Positions 11,713-13,926 of a stretch of 13,926 bases of DNA are shown here, piece after piece. A program made the translations under genes and the position numbers. Numbering within the stretch: position 1 is the stretch's first letter; each line of letters opens with the position of its first letter. The notes under the pieces are model-generated. The model was not told the origin of the DNA. It saw only the letters and a list, made by a program, of their open reading frames with translations, and did no database searches. The stretch is from Coriobacteriales bacterium (lineage in GTDB: Bacteria > Actinomycetota > Coriobacteriia > Coriobacteriales > UBA8131): the NCBI GenBank assembly GCA_031276475.1, contig JAISMZ010000209.1, positions 1 to 13,926 on the forward strand. Direction: 5' to 3'.

Positions 11713-13926
11713 TCAGTCCGCCTGCAAAACCAGTCGCTCCAGGGAGTCGTTGTAGGCCGTGGCGCCCGTCTCCAAAGGTAGATCTATCTTACCGGCAATG
11801 CTCAGACGCTCGCCTCCCACCTCGCCAAGCACGCTCCAGGGCAGGTTATGGGCGGCTAAAATGTTGAGCAGGGCGTCGCTGTCTGCCGGCGCGCAACTCA
11901 CGACGATGCGGCTTTGGCTCTCGGCGAACAGCGAGGCTACCGGGGGCAGATCGTCGTCCAACTCCAGCTGGGCGCCAACGTTGCCAAGGATGCAGGACTC
12001 GGCCAGGGCAACGGCGATGCCGCCCTCGGAGCAATCGTGGGCGCTCTTCAGCAGTCCGGCGCGCACCGCCGTGCGCACGGCGACCTGAACGTCGCCCTCC
12101 AGTTCCAGGTCTAAAGCCGGCGGCGCACCGGCTATCAGGCCATGTGCGACCTTCAGGTACTCGCTGGCACCCAGCTCGTCTGCGCTCTCCCCCACCAAGA
12201 CGATCACATCGCCGGCTTCTTTAAAGCCGGCGCCCGTTACCTGGGCGATATCCTCCACAACCCCAACGATACCGATTACCGGCGTGGGGTAGATGGCGTT
12301 GCCAAAGCTCTCGTTGTAAAAGCTGACGTTACCGCTGATTACCGGGATGCCAAAGTGCTCGCAGGCGTCGGCCAGCCCGCCCACGACCTGCTCAAAGGTG
12401 TAGAAGACCTCGGGTTTTTCGGGGTTGCCAAAATTCAGGCAGTCGGTGATTGCCGCCGGCTCGGCACCCACGCAGGCCAGGTTGCGCATCCCCTCGGCCA
12501 GGGCTATCTGGGCACCGCGGTAGGGGTCGAGGTAGCAGTAGCGACCGTTACCGTCGCAGGACATGGCGATGCCGCGCCTGCTCATCTCCCCGCGGCCGGT
12601 CTCGCCAATGCGCAAAACGGCCGCGTCGCCGCCGGGTCCGGCGACGGTGTTGTTGCCCACCTGGTGGTCGTACTGACGCCAGATCCAGGCCCGCGAGCAG
12701 ATGTTGGGGCTGGCCAGGAGAGCGAGCAGAGCGGTGTTGAAGGGTGCCGCAGGCTCGGCGGGCAAGGGCGCCGGCAACACAGAGGGACGGTTCTTTTGTG
12801 TTCCTGGCAACAAGGTTTCATCACAGGCAATGGTTTTCCCAGGAACACAAAAGAACCGTCCCTCTGTGTTGCCGGCATGATGCTCCACAAGGCAGTAGTC
12901 AAGCAGCGCCGGGTCGGCGGCGGCCTCGTAGACGAAGGAGAGGTCGTAGCCCTGCAGTTTGTCCAGATAGCTGGGGCGTTGGGAGGCGGGGGCGTATTCC
13001 GGCGCGTTCTCGGCGAGCGTTCGGGCGGGCATGTCGGCAACCACGTCGGCACCGGCGGGCAGGGATGAGTCGCGCACCACAAAGCGGCCGCTGGCGGTGA
13101 TCGTGCCGATCTTTGAGCAGGCCACGCCCCAGCGCTCGCAGGTCTGCTGAACGTCAGGCCAATCCGCCGGTGTGACCACCGCCAGCATCCGCTCCTGCGA
13201 TTCCGAGACCATGATCTCGAAGGGCTGCATGCCTTCTTCGCGCTGTGGCACCTTGCGCACGTCAATCTCGATGCCCACACCGCCGCGGCTGGCCATCTCT
13301 GAGGCGCTGGAGGTCAGACCGGCCGCGCCCAGGTCGCCCAGGGCCACAAAGCGGCCGCGCTGGAGCAGCTCCAGGCAGACCTCTATCAGCAGTTTCTCCT
13401 CAAAGGGGTCGCCCACCTGCACGGCCGGACGCTTGTCCTCGGCGGCCTCGTCAAACTCCTGAGAAGCTAGTACACTAGCTCCGCCGATCCCGTCGCGGCC
13501 GGTGGAAGAGCCTATCAGCACCACCAGGTTGCCTGGGCCAGAGCCCACGGCGCGGGTCAGTTGGGACTCGCGCATCAGCCCCAGGGCAAAGGCGTTAATC
13601 AGGCAGTTGCCCTCGTAGGCGTCCTCAAAAAAGACCTCGCCGCCCACGGTGGGAACGCCCAGGCAGTTGCCGTAGGCACCAATGCCGGCCACCGCGCCGT
13701 CAAACAGATAGCGCTGTCGCGGCTTGCTCAGGCTGCCAAAACGCAGCGAGTCCATGGCCGCAATGGGGCGCGCGCCCATGGTAAAGATGTCGCGGATAAT
13801 ACCGCCCACGCCGGTTGCCGCACCCTCAAAGGGCTCTATGGCGCTGGGGTGGTTGTGCGATTCCATCTTAAAGGCCACCGCCCAGCCCTCGCCCACGCTG
13901 ATTACGCCGGCGTTCTCGCCAGGGCC
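11713..13926 (-). CDS. purL: Phosphoribosylformylglycinamidine synthase, small-type PurL (5' end outside the window)
   Basis: The visible 737 residues begin GPGENAG, a conserved stretch near residue 75 in small PurL proteins, so about 75-85 residues are missing. SHNHPSAIEPFEGAATGVGG at visible 23-42 holds the catalytic His region, and GVPTVGGEVFFED and GGDAAVLRI mark the two AIRS-like halves. The enzyme makes FGAM from FGAR, ATP and glutamine-derived ammonia, in complex with PurQ and PurS, none of which is in the window. At visible residues 351-386 lies an insertion that normal PurL proteins lack (AGNTEGRFFCVPGKT onward). It is encoded exactly by a 107-nt perfect inverted repeat, and the frame continues through it into ALLALLASPNICSRAWIW. 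The insertion is in the linker between the two halves, where extra residues are most easily tolerated. The estimated full length of about 815 exceeds the usual 740. Confidence 0.93.
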   Translation of the reverse strand, partial: GPGENAGVISVGEGWAVAFKMESHNHPSAIEPFEGAATGVGGIIRDIFTMGARPIAAMDSLRFGSLSKPRQRYLFDGAVAGIGAYGNCLGVPTVGGEVFFEDAYEGNCLINAFALGLMRESQLTRAVGSGPGNLVVLIGSSTGRDGIGGASVLASQEFDEAAEDKRPAVQVGDPFEEKLLIEVCLELLQRGRFVALGDLGAAGLTSSASEMASRGGVGIEIDVRKVPQREEGMQPFEIMVSESQERMLAVVTPADWPDVQQTCERWGVACSKIGTITASGRFVVRDSSLPAGADVVADMPARTLAENAPEYAPASQRPSYLDKLQGYDLSFVYEAAADPALLDYCLVEHHAGNTEGRFFCVPGKTIACDETLLPGTQKNRPSVLPAPLPAEPAAPFNTALLALLASPNICSRAWIWRQYDHQVGNNTVAGPGGDAAVLRIGETGRGEMSRRGIAMSCDGNGRYCYLDPYRGAQIALAEGMRNLACVGAEPAAITDCLNFGNPEKPEVFYTFEQVVGGLADACEHFGIPVISGNVSFYNESFGNAIYPTPVIGIVGVVEDIAQVTGAGFKEAGDVIVLVGESADELGASEYLKVAHGLIAGAPPALDLELEGDVQVAVRTAVRAGLLKSAHDCSEGGIAVALAESCILGNVGAQLELDDDLPPVASLFAESQSRIVVSCAPADSDALLNILAAHNLPWSVLGEVGGERLSIAGKIDLPLETGATAYNDSLERLVLQAD
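12770..12876. repeat. 107-nt palindromic element inside purL
   Basis: Arms 12770-12807 and 12839-12876 are perfect 38-nt reverse complements, with a 31-nt spacer (12808-12838). Each arm is itself a smaller stem-loop: AACACA, a core containing GGGACGGTTC or its complement, then TGTGTT. The outer ends are GCCGGC. The purL frame passes through without a stop. The core matches the element at 1-81. Confidence 0.95.

Noticed and set aside
12142..13068. Plus-strand open frame (308 codons) inside purL
   Set aside because: Antisense to strongly conserved PurL; Gly/Val/His-rich shadow of the coding frame.
13465..13480. Inverted repeat AGCTAGT-AC-ACTAGCT in purL
   Set aside because: Short, within conserved coding sequence, and no second copy with matching context; a similar 12-mer in galU near 7790 looks accidental.
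1..13926. CRISPR arrays, tRNA, rRNA, transposase genes, known riboswitches
   Set aside because: No regularly spaced repeats, no cloverleaf or rRNA segments, no transposase motifs and no recognised riboswitch core on either strand.

Overview
High-GC, densely packed bacterial chromosomal segment. Shine-Dalgarno sites of the GGAGG type, many tightly coupled minus-strand genes, Ala/Gly/Pro-rich linkers and an anaerobe-style copper locus suggest a high-GC Gram-positive, most plausibly an anaerobic actinobacterium of the Coriobacteriia. That placement is inference from style and gene content; no rRNA or tRNA is present to test it.

Layout. (1) 1-1937, minus: a copper locus. A membrane protein fusing an HMA metal-binding domain, a TauE/SafE-like membrane domain and a cupredoxin domain is followed 2 nt later by the N-terminus of a probable copper P-type ATPase that leaves the window. 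(2) 1938-2166: a compact divergent control region with back-to-back promoters and a small palindrome; 2167-2532, plus: an HxlR-family regulator. (3) 2561-3211, minus: an unrecognised secreted or membrane protein, with a nested inverted-repeat region behind it (3356-3438). (4) 3466-6482, minus: a CBS/CorC-HlyC membrane protein followed by two PspC-domain membrane proteins, a likely envelope-stress or ion-homeostasis cluster. (5) 6834-7292, plus: purE. (6) 7340-9586, minus: a trigger-factor-like chaperone directly abutting galU (TAAATG). (7) 9587-9889: a structured intergenic leader region; 9890-11671, plus: a soluble PAS hybrid histidine kinase with a C-terminal receiver. (8) 11713-13926, minus: purL, 5' end outside the window.

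The most unusual content is a family of palindromic elements lying inside open reading frames. In purL a 107-nt element made of two perfect 38-nt inverted arms is translated straight through as about 36 extra residues. A degenerate relative, cut by the left edge of the window, lies in the linker of the copper ATPase and is read in a different frame. This resembles the known behaviour of Rickettsia palindromic elements but in an unrelated sequence. A second theme is in-frame GC-rich tandem repeats that encode Ala/Gly/Pro linkers in several otherwise ordinary proteins.
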